From contig NZ_MUNT01000001.1 in NCBI RefSeq assembly GCF_002001175.1, forward strand, positions 1,116,001 to 1,180,000: 64,000 nucleotides of DNA, read 5' to 3'. A model generated the notes under the pieces. That model worked only from the letters and a program-made list of their open reading frames with translations. It ran no database searches and was not told the DNA's origin. The DNA comes from Rhodanobacter sp. C03. Lineage in GTDB: Bacteria > Pseudomonadota > Gammaproteobacteria > Xanthomonadales > Rhodanobacteraceae. The position numbers were made by a program, and so were the translations under genes. Below are positions 1 to 7,901 of this stretch, one piece after another; the stretch's first letter is position 1; every line of letters starts with the position of its first letter.

Positions 1-147
1 CTTGAACACTGCACTGACGTTGCCGATCCCCAATGCCTCACCGATTTCTTCCAAGGTGGGCGACTGCCCATCCCGCTCGATCCGCGCGCGGATGAAAGCG
101 AGGACGTTCGATTGGCGCTGGGTGATCTGGATGGTCATGGCTCGCAT
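1..147 (-). CDS. LexA-like SOS repressor, N-terminal part (3' end outside window)
   Basis: Reading the minus strand from the ATG at 147 gives 49 codons without a stop that run off the left edge. The residues match the N-terminal winged helix-turn-helix of LexA: a T-Q-R-Q start, then FIRARIERDGQSPTLEEIG and a recognition-helix region ending SAVFK. The family represses DNA-repair genes and self-cleaves when RecA is activated by single-stranded DNA. The cleavage and Ser/Lys protease half lies outside the window, so autocleavage cannot be checked. A second in-frame ATG at 138 is possible, but the ATG at 147 has a good Shine-Dalgarno (AGGTGA) supplied by one half of the palindrome at 150-169. The gene is divergent from mrfAB, suggesting a local SOS-type switch. 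It could be a second LexA paralogue belonging to the island rather than the chromosomal one. Confidence 0.8.
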   Translation of the reverse strand, partial: MRAMTIQITQRQSNVLAFIRARIERDGQSPTLEEIGEALGIGNVSAVFK

Positions 148-149
148 AG

Positions 150-169
150 TTTCACCTATTTAGGTGAAA
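150..169. promoter_or_regulatory. Perfect 20-bp palindrome, probable operator of the LexA-like repressor
   Basis: TTTCACCTATTTAGGTGAAA is a 9-bp perfect inverted repeat around a TT centre. It starts two bases upstream of the lexA-like ATG (147) and lies in the region between that gene and mrfA. On the minus strand the half-site also supplies the Shine-Dalgarno AGGTGA for lexA. The sequence is not the E. coli (CTGT-N8-ACAG) or Bacillus (GAAC-N4-GTTC) LexA box, but LexA boxes differ widely among lineages. Autoregulation and control of mrfAB are inferred from position. Confidence 0.6.
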
Positions 170-339
170 ATGGAAGATGAAAAAAAGCCACGCCGAACCA
201 CTTGAGACAGATCAAAGGTTTAGCGCGGTGTTCGCATCCGGCTTCAAACGCCGTTTCAGTCCCAGCGTCCCCCGAAGCTATCTCACGGGATGAGATGGCG
301 CCGCGATTCACTGCAACCATCACCAGACCAGGCCATCGC

Positions 340-2748
340 ATGAACGCTCTTCCCGACCGCTACGCTTCCGATGAACTGGTCCTGCGGGAACCGGGTGACG
401 GCCGCACGCTCGCCCAGCGTCTCTCAAAGCGGTATGCGGCAAGGATCACTGGCGCCTTCGTCGTGCCTGGGCGTGACGGCTCATTTGCACCGTTGCCCGA
501 CGACCTACCAACTGCGCTCGCCCAAGCCTTGCGCTCGCGTGGCATCGAGCAGCTGTATAGCCACCAGGCTGACGCTTGGGTCGCGACGCAATCAGGCGCC
601 CATGTCGCCATCGTCACGCCCACCGCTTCAGGCAAGTCGCTCTGCTACACGCTGCCTGTCATCACTGCCGCAATGACGCAGCACGCCAAGGCGCTGTATC
701 TCTTTCCCACGAAAGCGCTGGCGCAGGACCAAGTGGCCGAGTTGCTCGAACTCAATCAGGCCGGCGATTTGGGAGTCAAAGCCTTCACCTTCGATGGCGA
801 CACGCCCGGTGACGCGCGCCAAGCCATCCGGTTGCATGGCGACATCGTAGTCAGTAATCCCGACATGCTGCACCAGGCGATCCTGCCGCATCACACCAAA
901 TGGGCGCAATTCTTCGAGAACCTGCGGTATGTCGTGATCGACGAGGTGCATACCTACCGCGGCGTCTTCGGTTCGCACGTCGCCAATGTCATTCGCCGGC
1001 TGAAGCGCGTGTGCGCGTTCTATGGCGTGACCCCGCAGTTCATCCTCTGCTCCGCCACGATAGGCAACCCGAAGGAGCACGCCGAGGCACTGATCGAGGA
1101 CGCCGTCACCGCGATCACCGAAAGCGGTGCACCGACCGGCGACAAGCACGTGCTGTTGTGGAACCCACCCGTGGTAAATCCCGATCTCGGTCTGCGCGCC
1201 TCGGCGCGGTCGCAAACCAACCGCATCGCGCGACTGGCGATCAAGTCGGGGATGAAGACGTTGGTGTTTGCGCAGTCGCGCACTATGGTCGAGGTGCTGA
1301 CCAAGTATCTGAAAGACGTGTTCGACAGCGATCCGCGCAAACCCGCCCGGATTCGGGCCTACCGCGGCGGCTACCTTCCCAAGGAACGGCGCGCTGCAGA
1401 ACGGGAGATGCGTGCTGGCACCATCGACGGGATCGTGAGCACCTCTGCCCTGGAGCTGGGCGTGGACATTGGCAGCCTCGATGTCGTCGTGCTCAACGGG
1501 TATCCCGGGTCCGTTGCAGCCACTTGGCAGCGGTTCGGCCGTGCTGGTCGCCGGCAGCAGTCGGCGTTGGGCGTGATGGTGGCCAGCTCAGACCCACTCG
1601 ATCAATACCTCGTGCGGCACCCGGAGTTCTTCCAGGGCGCAACGCCTGAACATGCCCGCATCCAGCCCGATCAGCCGCTGATCCTGCTCGACCACATTCG
1701 CTGTGCCGCTTTCGAGCTGCCTTTCATTGGCGACGAGATGTTCGGCACCGACGTGGCAACGCCTTGGCTCGACGTGTTGGGTGAGGAAGGGGTGCTGCAT
1801 CGAGAAGGCGATCGTTGGGAGTGGATTGCCGACAGCTATCCGGCCATCACCGTGTCGTTGCGCTCGGTTGCCGACGGCAACTTCGTGGTGGTCGATCGCA
1901 CCAACGGACGTCAGACGATCATTGCCGAAGTCGACTACTCCGCCGCGCCGGTGACCCTCTACGAGGGCGCCATCCACATGATCCAGTCCGTGCCTTACCA
2001 GGTGGAACGGCTCGACTGGGAGGGTCGCAAGGCCTACGTCACGCGAACCCACGTCGACTACTACACCGACGCAATCGACTATACGAAGCTCAAAGTGCTT
2101 GACTGCTTCGACACGTCCAACGCCGGATGTGGTCAGGCCCACCATGGCGAAGTGCATGTCGTTCGCCGCGTGCCAGGCTACAAGAAGATCAGGTTTTACT
2201 CGCACGAGAACATCGGCTTCGGTCCAGTCAACCTGCCTGATCAGGAGTTGCACACGACGGCCGTGTGGTGGCAGCTCGCGCAGCTGGTGCTGGATGCCGC
2301 CTTCGAGCAGCGCCAGCAAGCGCTCGACGGCTTTCTCGGAGCGGCTTATGCGCTACACATCGTGGCGACCGTAGCCGTGATGGCCGAAGCGCGCGACCTG
2401 CAGAAGTCCGTAGGCAGTGGTGATGGCGCGTGGTTCGTCAGTGCCGATGTGGCAGGTCGCGGCCAGATCCGCGGCACAGACGGACAGCCTGTCGCATTGG
2501 CGGCCGACGCACCGTTTACACCAACGGTCTACCTCTACGACGCGTTTCCCGGTGGCATCGGTCAAAGCGAACCGCTGTTCAGTCGGCGCGAGGATCTCGT
2601 GGCGCAATCCGTGACCCTCATCGAACGCTGCGATTGTCGTGGCGGCTGTCCGGGCTGTGTGGGTCCGGTGCTGGCTGCAGATGAAAATGCAGCAACAACG
2701 CCCAAGGCGTTAGCACTTCGCGTGCTGGCGCTGCTGGTGGCCCTGTGA
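340..2748 (+). CDS. mrfA: MrfA/YprA-family DExH helicase with C-terminal DUF1998/zinc domain
   Basis: Superfamily 2 helicase of 802 residues from the ATG at 340. Visible motifs: Walker A TPTASGKS around residues 94-100, DEVH box at 201-204, SAT at 238-240, and the conserved STSALELGVDIG stretch in the second RecA domain. The C-terminus carries four cysteines (C764, C766, C770, C773; CxC-x3-C-x2-C) as in the zinc-binding domain of Bacillus MrfA. In B. subtilis MrfA works with exonuclease MrfB to remove mitomycin C adducts independently of UvrABC. The next gene overlaps by 4 bp and encodes the MrfB exonuclease domain, which supports this call over a generic DUF1998 helicase (for example DrmA of DISARM). 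The start is uncertain: in-frame ATG 295 and TTG 202 also exist, and family similarity seems to begin after 340. Confidence 0.85.
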   Translation: MNALPDRYASDELVLREPGDGRTLAQRLSKRYAARITGAFVVPGRDGSFAPLPDDLPTALAQALRSRGIEQLYSHQADAWVATQSGAHVAIVTPTASGKSLCYTLPVITAAMTQHAKALYLFPTKALAQDQVAELLELNQAGDLGVKAFTFDGDTPGDARQAIRLHGDIVVSNPDMLHQAILPHHTKWAQFFENLRYVVIDEVHTYRGVFGSHVANVIRRLKRVCAFYGVTPQFILCSATIGNPKEHAEALIEDAVTAITESGAPTGDKHVLLWNPPVVNPDLGLRASARSQTNRIARLAIKSGMKTLVFAQSRTMVEVLTKYLKDVFDSDPRKPARIRAYRGGYLPKERRAAEREMRAGTIDGIVSTSALELGVDIGSLDVVVLNGYPGSVAATWQRFGRAGRRQQSALGVMVASSDPLDQYLVRHPEFFQGATPEHARIQPDQPLILLDHIRCAAFELPFIGDEMFGTDVATPWLDVLGEEGVLHREGDRWEWIADSYPAITVSLRSVADGNFVVVDRTNGRQTIIAEVDYSAAPVTLYEGAIHMIQSVPYQVERLDWEGRKAYVTRTHVDYYTDAIDYTKLKVLDCFDTSNAGCGQAHHGEVHVVRRVPGYKKIRFYSHENIGFGPVNLPDQELHTTAVWWQLAQLVLDAAFEQRQQALDGFLGAAYALHIVATVAVMAEARDLQKSVGSGDGAWFVSADVAGRGQIRGTDGQPVALAADAPFTPTVYLYDAFPGGIGQSEPLFSRREDLVAQSVTLIERCDCRGGCPGCVGPVLAADENAATTPKALALRVLALLVAL

Positions 2749-3566
2749 GCGCTTTGGCTGCGCGTTTGCGCCAACTACGTACACAGTCAGGTAAACCGTC
2801 TGCTGTGGCCCCCTCGAAGCCCAGCCTGTCGCCTGACTTGCTCCGGCTGATTCAAGGACGCGCTCGCATGCTGAGCGTGGGTCCGCGTGCACCGTCCAGC
2901 GACCGAATGGTCCCTGGGATTGAGATCGCACCGGGTCTGTTCCTTACCGAAGCGATCATGGAGTGGGGACATCCCCCAGCGATGATCGACACTACATTCG
3001 CGCGGTGGAATGAACCTGTCGCTCACAACCGCTTGTTGCACTTCGATACTGAGACAACAGGTCTCGCCGGAGGCACCGGCACGCGCGCATGGATGATTGG
3101 GACTGCTGACTGGCTGGCTGATGGGCGCTTCCGCCTGCGCCAGCTGACAACGACCACGATGGGCGCAGAGACCGACATGCTGCGGAATTTCGCCCGGTGG
3201 CTGCGACCGGACACGGTGCTCGTCAGTTACAACGGCAAATGCTACGACTCACCTCTGCTCAAGACGCGATATCGCTTGGCTCGGCTACCGGAACCACTGA
3301 CTGGACTTGGTCATCTGGATCTGCTTCATCCTGTGCGCCGGCACTGGAAAGGTTCGTGGGAGAACTGCCGCTTGGCCACTGCAGAACGCGAACTGCTCGG
3401 CGTGGTGCGCGAAGACGACTTGCCGGGATCGGAAGCTCCTGCCGCTTGGCTTAGCTATCTGCGTGGCGGGTCCGCGGTGAACCTGAGACGAGTGATGGTG
3501 CACAACTCGCAAGATCTGAAGAGCGTGGCGGGTGTGTTGCTGCACTTGGCCGGCTTGCCTTCGTAA
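2745..3566 (+). CDS. mrfB: MrfB/YprB-type DEDDh 3'-5' exonuclease
   Basis: RNase H-fold exonuclease of 273 residues. The start is GTG 2745, overlapping the mrfA stop as GTGA, so the two are likely co-translated. Metal-binding positions can be read: D101 and E103 in HFDTETTGL, D168 in YNGKCYDSPLLKTR, and H253/D257 in HNSQDLKSVAGV. Bacillus MrfB is longer and has a C-terminal TPR region; this protein stops shortly after the exonuclease core, so the TPR part is missing. The partner helicase is immediately upstream. The pair is expected to act on DNA lesions in the cytoplasm. No gene follows on the same strand for about 950 bp, so mrfAB looks like a two-gene operon. Confidence 0.83.
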   Translation: MSALAARLRQLRTQSGKPSAVAPSKPSLSPDLLRLIQGRARMLSVGPRAPSSDRMVPGIEIAPGLFLTEAIMEWGHPPAMIDTTFARWNEPVAHNRLLHFDTETTGLAGGTGTRAWMIGTADWLADGRFRLRQLTTTTMGAETDMLRNFARWLRPDTVLVSYNGKCYDSPLLKTRYRLARLPEPLTGLGHLDLLHPVRRHWKGSWENCRLATAERELLGVVREDDLPGSEAPAAWLSYLRGGSAVNLRRVMVHNSQDLKSVAGVLLHLAGLPS

Positions 3567-4514
3567 GCGCAGGTAGCGATGGACTGGACGACTTCATGCG
3601 CACCACGAGCTTGACCTGAACTCGTTCAGCGTTAGAATTCACCTGTCGATTCAGTTCGACTTTCGAGACTGCAGCGAGATCCGCAAGGATGGCAGTTGCA
3701 GCAGGACAGAGAGATGAGCGCCTCTGAACCCTCGCGCGCCCCTGCAGGCAACTGTGGGGCTTTGCTTTTCTGGGCGTCGCAAAGCAGTCGATGGGCGTGC
3801 TAGGTCAGGGCTTCATGGCGCACGTGTGAGCTCGCCTCGACGTCGCTCGCGCCCCTCTACTCGCAGCACATTGGCGCTCAGCAGAAGCGCGTGAGCGACG
3901 CTGTAGAGCACGCTTTCAGTTAATGCTGAGTCGCTGCGACGACGGGACCCGGAATGACAGTGGCGCCTGTATGGAGATTGGCTAGAAGCACCTGAAGTTC
4001 GGCGTAAGGGATAAGGGGGACACGTGGATTTTCCTAGGACTTCCACTCTGGGCAGATACCACGGCGCAGTGAAATTCCTGACGGCAGTTGCAGCTGATCC
4101 TGGGATGGTGCTTATACATCGCCCAGAATGCTGATCAGGCTGCGGACCTGCTCTGCGGTGTAAGAATTCAATACTCAGTTTGCATCGCCTTTACTTGACG
4201 TTAGCATGACGTTTGTCGCTCGCAGCCCTTGCCAGCGCTCAAAAACGCGAATTCGCGCTGTCACGCGATCTGACTCGCATATTGACGCTTGAAATGCACT
4301 CAACTGCATTCCCGGGCTCAGATGGTCAACGCAGCAGGGACGAACTTGAGCCTTGCTTGAGGTCGGTTTGCGGTAGACCGACTGCGCACACCTAAGCATT
4401 CGTCATACACATCTCGCACGCTCCGGCATGCGTTATGGTCGGGTCGACTGGTTGAATGGATACACCTCTTGCTTCGTGCAAATGGTGATCATCTTGATTG
4501 TCGTGCCAGAAGAT
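3567..4514. other. Gene-poor island segment without a supported gene
   Basis: No open frame here has a recognisable product, a good ribosome site and plausible composition together. Seen in it: an imperfect inverted repeat (3693-3705 with 3741-3754), a 29-codon frame from ATG 3714 to the stop at 3801-3803 of doubtful reality, and the string AAGGGATAAGGGGGACACG around 4005-4024, which resembles the GGGGACA-type ends common near REP-associated and IS transposases. It probably holds decayed mobile-element DNA. Confidence 0.5.
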
Positions 4515-5294
4515 TCAAAATCTCGCGTCCGGGTAAATCGGGTGTTTCTCGGATAGCGTTGGTCTGGAGTACCCGTCAAACGAAAACACCCACAATCCAT
4601 ATTCACCATCTGCGCGCTCCGTTTGCACTCTTACAACAGTATGAAGTTCGTTTTCAGGCGGGAATCTGTTTCTCAGAATTATGTCAATTTCCCGCTTTTC
4701 ATTGGGTTGTAATGGATGCGGCAAGTCCGTCATAAGATTGCAGAAGACCCTCCGACTATCAGACCGATCCGTCACGATCCATGAAATTCGCGTGCGTCTC
4801 GCGACCAGTCCGATGTTCTGTAAAACGAGTTTTTGGGTGAGGGTGCCTGAGCTTGCGATTTGCAGACCAGGTGCCAACGTGAAATCCGGCCCAGTCCTCT
4901 CGCGCTCTTCCCGTCGATGTACCCGATCATCGTCTATCTGTTGTTGTGTGTGCTCATTGGCTTGCCGTTGAAGCCGGAGCTGTTCTTCCATGGCAGCACT
5001 GGTCAGATCATTCGCCTTGCGTTGTGTTTCGATCTGTTCCTGCATGGCTTGGAATGATTCGCTCATCTGTTGCCTCTGCAGCAAGAAGCTTCGCGCAGCC
5101 CAGGCAAGCGCGAGGGGTGTGAATACCCCACTTAAGAACGCGCCAACATGATCGAGCTGGTCCAAGCTGGGGTATGTCCAACCGTCCTGGAACAGCCCCG
5201 ACTTCCGGAGCAGCCAACCAGCCACCGCGGTGGCCATCGCCGTAAAAACCGTGAGCACGAACGTTAGATTGTCACGCTTCCTATTTGTACCCAT
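4515..5294 (-). CDS. Hypothetical two-helix membrane protein with coiled coil
   Basis: The protein has 259 residues from the ATG at 5294, which has a purine-rich site (GGGGAG) just upstream. Residues about 10-29 (LTFVLTVFTAMATAVAGWLL) and 50-70 (VGAFLSGVFTPLALAWAARSF) are membrane segments. They are followed by a Gln/Glu-rich coiled coil to about 135 (LQRQQ..., QEQIETQR, LRLQRQANEHTQQQ) and a beta-rich C-terminal domain of about 120 residues. The order of a G-x-F-x-G-V-x-x-P helix followed by an LQR coiled coil resembles small membrane proteins annotated as putative phage abortive-infection proteins, but that link is weak. The gene sits in the lower-GC accessory region next to a replication-initiator-like gene. 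Function unknown. Confidence 0.6.
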   Translation of the reverse strand: MGTNRKRDNLTFVLTVFTAMATAVAGWLLRKSGLFQDGWTYPSLDQLDHVGAFLSGVFTPLALAWAARSFLLQRQQMSESFQAMQEQIETQRKANDLTSAAMEEQLRLQRQANEHTQQQIDDDRVHRREERERTGPDFTLAPGLQIASSGTLTQKLVLQNIGLVARRTRISWIVTDRSDSRRVFCNLMTDLPHPLQPNEKREIDIILRNRFPPENELHTVVRVQTERADGEYGLWVFSFDGYSRPTLSEKHPIYPDARF

Positions 5295-5483
5295 AGCTCC
5301 CCTGTGACCGAGTCGTTGAAGATCCGGAAAACCGCCACCTTGCATATATTGACACGCACCAGCAGCCACAGAATGGTCTCCTGTGGCGATCCGGAAGGTG
5401 ATACCTGCTCGCCCACAGGTCGTTCGACAGCGCGCCAGAATCGCTGCTGATGCGCTCTCCCAGCGTGCTCACACCACGAACCC

Positions 5484-6239
5484 TCAGTGGATGATGCTCG
5501 ATGCCGGCGAGGTGCTCGAACCATCGTGACCCGCCCATGCGGGTCTACCGAGGCTCGGCTTGTAAGTGCGATGTTGTTGCCAACGACCGCGCCACTCAGC
5601 TTCAATACCTAACTTCCGGAACGCCGCCTCGCGAAGCACGCCGAGCTGCTCTTTGCCCAGCCGAGTTGACTCGTGCGACATGTAGATCCGCTTCGAGGCT
5701 TCCGCCGCATCCAGCTTCAACAGGTCTTTGGTCATATAGAGCGACCAGCAAACAGCCGAGTGGCACCGATCGGCGTGGACTTGATGAAGGTTCCGGAACG
5801 CCAGGTTGGGAGAATGCCCGGCGAGGTTCCACAGCAGCCCTTTGATGGTCTTGGGATCTGCGGTGGTTCTGATCAACCCGTGCAAGTGCAATATGCCGGA
5901 ACGTGACCTCTCCAGCGTCATCATCACAGGCCCGCACCAAAGGAGTGGCATCAGCTCGTTGCGCAGTTTGCGAAATACCTCACGCGGATCAATCTGCATG
6001 GCCTCTCGTCGCCGTTCTCCGAAATTCACGGTAAAGCTGACACCACCCTTGGTCCGATCAACGCCACTGGCAACCATCATCACCTTCTCTACGGCTGACT
6101 TGGTATCCCAGTTCCTGAGCGTGTAGTGGTAGTAGGACGCGTCTAGCGACACTTCCCTTGCTTTCAACAGTTCTTTCTTGGGGAAGTAGATGGGCTGCTT
6201 GTTGTAGAGAGCCATCTTCAGGTCTTCCCCGGTTGCCAT
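5484..6239 (-). CDS. Putative HUH rolling-circle replication initiator (Rep)
   Basis: The protein has 251 residues from the ATG at 6239, which has a strong Shine-Dalgarno (AGGAG, 7-base spacing). A longer in-frame ORF extends upstream to 6590 but lacks such a site. The middle of the protein shows two motifs of HUH endonucleases in the right order: H-L-H at 118-120 within GILHLHGLI, and Y168-M-T-K171 (YxxK) within WSLYMTKDL. These are the metal-binding and catalytic-tyrosine motifs of Rep proteins of single-stranded DNA phages and small plasmids. A following RIYMSHESTRLG stretch sits where such proteins often have an S-R-G-L-like motif. Overall similarity cannot be tested here. No capsid, zot or coat genes are seen beside it, so it could be a phage remnant or an orphan initiator used by the island. 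Confidence 0.55.
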   Translation of the reverse strand: MATGEDLKMALYNKQPIYFPKKELLKAREVSLDASYYHYTLRNWDTKSAVEKVMMVASGVDRTKGGVSFTVNFGERRREAMQIDPREVFRKLRNELMPLLWCGPVMMTLERSRSGILHLHGLIRTTADPKTIKGLLWNLAGHSPNLAFRNLHQVHADRCHSAVCWSLYMTKDLLKLDAAEASKRIYMSHESTRLGKEQLGVLREAAFRKLGIEAEWRGRWQQHRTYKPSLGRPAWAGHDGSSTSPASSIIH

Positions 6240-7002
6240 CGTGATCTCCTGAGATCCCTTTGAGCTATTGGTATAAACAAGGCTAGTTGGATTTGTGTTC
6301 TGGATGGTTAGCGTCACTAAAGGGCGCTTCACCACCGGCTGAACGTCAGGGTGAAGAAGGCTAATCGCAACAAGAGCTTGTGCGCCTTGATGGGTCTTCG
6401 AATTCGCCGCGGGGTAGGTGACATTTTTCCGGTTGTTCGTTTTCGTTGTTACCGCTGCGCGCGGCGGTGTCATAGGTGATTGCATACAATTTCCAAGGCG
6501 AAAGCATCCACCACACATCATTCGATGCATGTTTGAAGGCTGAGTTGTTGAACACCGCACTAGGCTCGCTCTAGTGCCGTGAAGAAGCACGCATCAACCG
6601 ATGCATGCTGGTTATGTCAACGCCAACGAGTTCAGCAGTCGGCGCGTCAGATCCGATACCACCGCTGAAAAGTGTTGTTGACCACCTACAGTTTAGTCAG
6701 GAATTTTTTTCTTGAAGAAAAAAAATTCGCCCGGAATCCGGGTCACCGACCCGTCCGTCAAACTAGTTGCATGCTGACTATAATCCTTGGTTTTCCCTCG
6801 ACCTATGCCTTCAGAGCGGCATCGTTAGTTGTGCGTCTGGCACCCGGAATCTTGCTTCCCGCGTGCTACGATTGTCAGCACGAGTAGTTGCTACGTCTGG
6901 CAGCACTGGTCGAGCGCTAAGTGTCTGATTCCTAGTGGCATCTGCGGTTGCTACGTTTGATCAGAGACGCGTCTTGGCTAAGTTGTTGATTGCAAAGAGC
7001 GA
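6240..7002. other. Non-coding right end of the island
   Basis: No convincing gene. It contains the upstream region of the rep-like gene, an AT-rich inverted repeat at 6701-6728 and sequence running up to the tRNA 3' fragment at 7003. Base composition is clearly lower in GC than the chromosome beyond 7.1 kb, which fits imported DNA. Confidence 0.5.
6701..6728. repeat. AT-rich inverted repeat / hairpin
   Basis: GAA-T7-CTT is followed after one base by AAG-A8-TTC, a near-perfect inverted repeat with a single extra A and a very small loop. It stands about 460 bp upstream of the rep-like start, in a region otherwise without signals. It may be a terminator, a replication-origin or transfer hairpin, or a protein-binding site; the sequence alone does not decide. 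Confidence 0.5.
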
Positions 7003-7034
7003 GGTCGTCGGTTCAAATCCGGCCGCCCCGACCA
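7003..7034 (+). other. 3' fragment of a tRNA gene, probable attachment-site scar
   Basis: The T-arm can be read directly: stem GTCGG at 7007-7011, loop TTCAAAT at 7012-7018, stem CCGGC at 7019-7023 (one G-U pair). Then come the acceptor strand CGCCCCG, discriminator A and CCA to 7034. The matching 5' acceptor strand CGGGGCG, a D-arm and a paired anticodon stem are all absent upstream, so this is not a functional tRNA. A tRNA with these ends would resemble tRNA-Pro. Such 3' duplications are left when an element integrates into a tRNA gene; the intact copy should be at the other end of the island, left of the window. Confidence 0.7.
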
Positions 7035-7149
7035 ATTCGCAAGAATCACGTGACGGCGCCCTAGGGCGCCGTTGTCGTTTGTGCGCACGCGACGCCGCTG
7101 CCAGCGGCGCGCTAGGCTGTCTCCGGATTCCCACTCGGAGGTGTTGCGT

Positions 7150-7899
7150 ATGCCGTCGAACTGCTGTCACCCGGATGCACCCCACATCAAGCTGAAGGCG
7201 CCGGACTGGTATGTGTCGGCATTGATGCTGGATCGTGCGCTGGACGCGATCCTGCGTCGGCTCAAGAACCTCGATCGCAATCACGACATTCCTTACCTCG
7301 CCGGCTACAGCCAGGACGGCAAGACGATTTACATCGACCGTCATCTGCCGAAGAGCTTCACTTTCCGCGGTCGCACCATCGAAGTGGATCGCTTCCTGAT
7401 CCTGCACGAGGAAGTGGAGAAAACCCTGATCGACCAGCTCGGTTTGCACTATCTGCATGCCCACCAGATCGCCACCCGCGCCGAGGAGGCGGCGGTGAAC
7501 GCCGAGCGCATCACCTGGGCGGCGTACGACCGCTTCATGCAGAAGTATGTGAAGTCGATCGGTGACGAGCGATTGAGCAAGGTTCCGGCGGATCTCGATC
7601 TCAAGCCGTACCGCGATTATCACGACTACGAGTTGATGCAGCAGATGCTGCAGCACATCGATCGCGCGCCGGGCAGCAGTGCGAAGCTGCGCGATGAGCT
7701 GAAGTCTTATGCCGCGGCATTTCGCGAGGAGCATCGGGTGGAGCGCCGTGCATCCGGCAACGTAGCGGCCAAGAGCAACGCGGCCGCAATCGGTGAACGT
7801 GGTGCTAGCCGTGCGGCGGGGAAGCCGCCGGCGAAGAAGCCAGCAATTGGCAAGAAGACGGCCGATGGGCGGGGCAAGGCCCGCACCCCGGTTACCTGA
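7150..7899 (+). CDS. Conserved hypothetical protein with HEExxK motif
   Basis: The protein has 249 residues from ATG 7150, chosen for the Shine-Dalgarno GGAGGTG eight bases upstream; the frame stays open to 7072 but without such a site. No family was recognised with confidence. The core reads IYIDRHLPKSFTFRG, then FLILHEEVEKTLIDQLGL, then YLHAHQIATRAEEAAV. This His-Glu helix followed by a second His and further Glu residues recalls zinc-metallopeptidase-like helices, but the spacing is not a classical HExxH. The last 50 residues are Ala/Lys/Arg rich (GKPPAKKPAIGKKTADGRG), probably disordered and nucleic-acid or membrane binding. It is the first gene after the tRNA scar, convergent with serA across a hairpin, and has chromosomal base composition. 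Confidence 0.6.
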   Translation: MPSNCCHPDAPHIKLKAPDWYVSALMLDRALDAILRRLKNLDRNHDIPYLAGYSQDGKTIYIDRHLPKSFTFRGRTIEVDRFLILHEEVEKTLIDQLGLHYLHAHQIATRAEEAAVNAERITWAAYDRFMQKYVKSIGDERLSKVPADLDLKPYRDYHDYELMQQMLQHIDRAPGSSAKLRDELKSYAAAFREEHRVERRASGNVAAKSNAAAIGERGASRAAGKPPAKKPAIGKKTADGRGKARTPVT

Positions 7900-7901
7900 T
7901 C

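Noticed and set aside
1..3566. DISARM or other defence system based on the DUF1998 helicase
   Set aside because: No methyltransferase, phospholipase D or other DISARM gene is present, and the overlapping partner is an MrfB-type exonuclease.
6960..7034. Complete tRNA gene at the island end
   Set aside because: The 3' half is clear, but the bases where the acceptor 5' strand and anticodon stem should lie do not pair.
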